From contig SWJS01000002.1 in assembly GCA_007556525.1 (NCBI GenBank), forward strand, positions 186,001-250,000: a DNA stretch of 64,000 nucleotides, written 5' to 3'. Source of the stretch: Lysobacteraceae bacterium CU05-9 (GTDB lineage Bacteria; Pseudomonadota; Gammaproteobacteria; Xanthomonadales; Xanthomonadaceae). Positions 63,927 through 64,000 of the stretch are shown in pieces. The notes under the pieces were generated by a model. The model did not search any database and was not told the origin of the DNA. It was given only the letters and a program-made list of their open reading frames with translations. The position numbers and the translations under genes were made by a program. The number at the start of each line of letters is the position of its first letter. Position 1 is the stretch's first letter.

Positions 63927-64000
63927 TTACTCGATGATGACCTTGTCGCCGTCGAGACGGATCGTCTTTGGCTTGTTGTCGCCTGATGTGGTCTGCTTCA
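63927..64000 (-). CDS. C-terminal end of an unidentified gene
   Basis: The last 23 codons of a minus-strand gene enter from the right edge and end in a charged tail (TIRLDGDKVIIE). Too short to identify. Its stop lies 9 bp before the start of the histidine kinase gene, so the two are likely co-transcribed. Confidence 0.5.
   Translation of the reverse strand, partial: KQTTSGDNKPKTIRLDGDKVIIE

Overview
The window reads as a 64 kb piece of a gammaproteobacterial chromosome of moderately high GC (mid-50s % by eye). RpoD with a long acidic spacer, a 7TM-less AarF/UbiB kinase, PepQ, a lysine-tailed TopA without zinc fingers, a short phasin-like protein and the conserved block rsmB-fmt-def / dprA-smg-topA-tsaC all suggest the Xanthomonadales (Lysobacterales). 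This is an inference from gene content, since no rRNA gene is present. No phage, transposase, integrase or CRISPR array was seen. Most of the window is core housekeeping DNA with short intergenic gaps.

Layout. 0-8.7 kb: the end of hemW, pepQ, an AarF-type kinase, a VOC protein, an aldehyde dehydrogenase/iron alcohol dehydrogenase pair, a DUF488 protein and a lipoprotein. 8.7-15.8 kb, minus strand: an EamA exporter coupled to a CapV-like patatin, a strange tRNA gene, a molybdate transporter (modABC), a CLC-type channel, a cardiolipin-synthase-like enzyme and tRNA-Ile(CAU). 16-27.7 kb: a hypothetical gene, rpoD, dtd, an envelope cluster (LpxL-type acyltransferase, two bacterial PH-domain proteins, a GT4 and an ArnT-like glycosyltransferase), then rsmB, fmt and def. 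27.8-38.1 kb: dprA-smg-topA-tsaC, three small membrane proteins, an SDR, sppA and a MATE exporter. 38.1-38.6 kb: an AT-rich noncoding stretch with two perfect inverted DnaA boxes in front of priA. 38.6-52.3 kb: priA, a VOC protein, tal, a DUF2238 protein, a secreted unknown, an SLC13 permease, an amidinotransferase, clpB, pgeF, serB and serA. 52.3-64 kb: rluD, bamD, a four-helix-bundle gene sitting inside an inverted repeat, two DUF3298-type proteins, a metallo-beta-lactamase-fold enzyme, a DUF4153 membrane protein, nadE, a phasin-like protein, a small lipoprotein, a MASE1 histidine kinase and the 3' end of one more gene.

The most unusual signals are small and mostly outside genes. (1) A 103-nt tRNA-like gene at 10585-10687 has a class-II-sized or larger variable region and a UAU anticodon, although a normal lysidine-type tRNA-Ile(CAU) lies 5 kb away. 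(2) A TIGR02436-like four-helix-bundle ORF is enclosed by an 18-bp inverted repeat whose ORF-less relative forms a hairpin between serA and rluD, resembling the way intervening sequences enter 23S rRNA hairpin loops. (3) A dispersed family of GTTAGAG repeats lies at gene ends. (4) DnaA boxes overlap the probable priA promoter.

Start codons were chosen by homology and ribosome-binding sites. Functions come from family motifs read by eye, without database searches.
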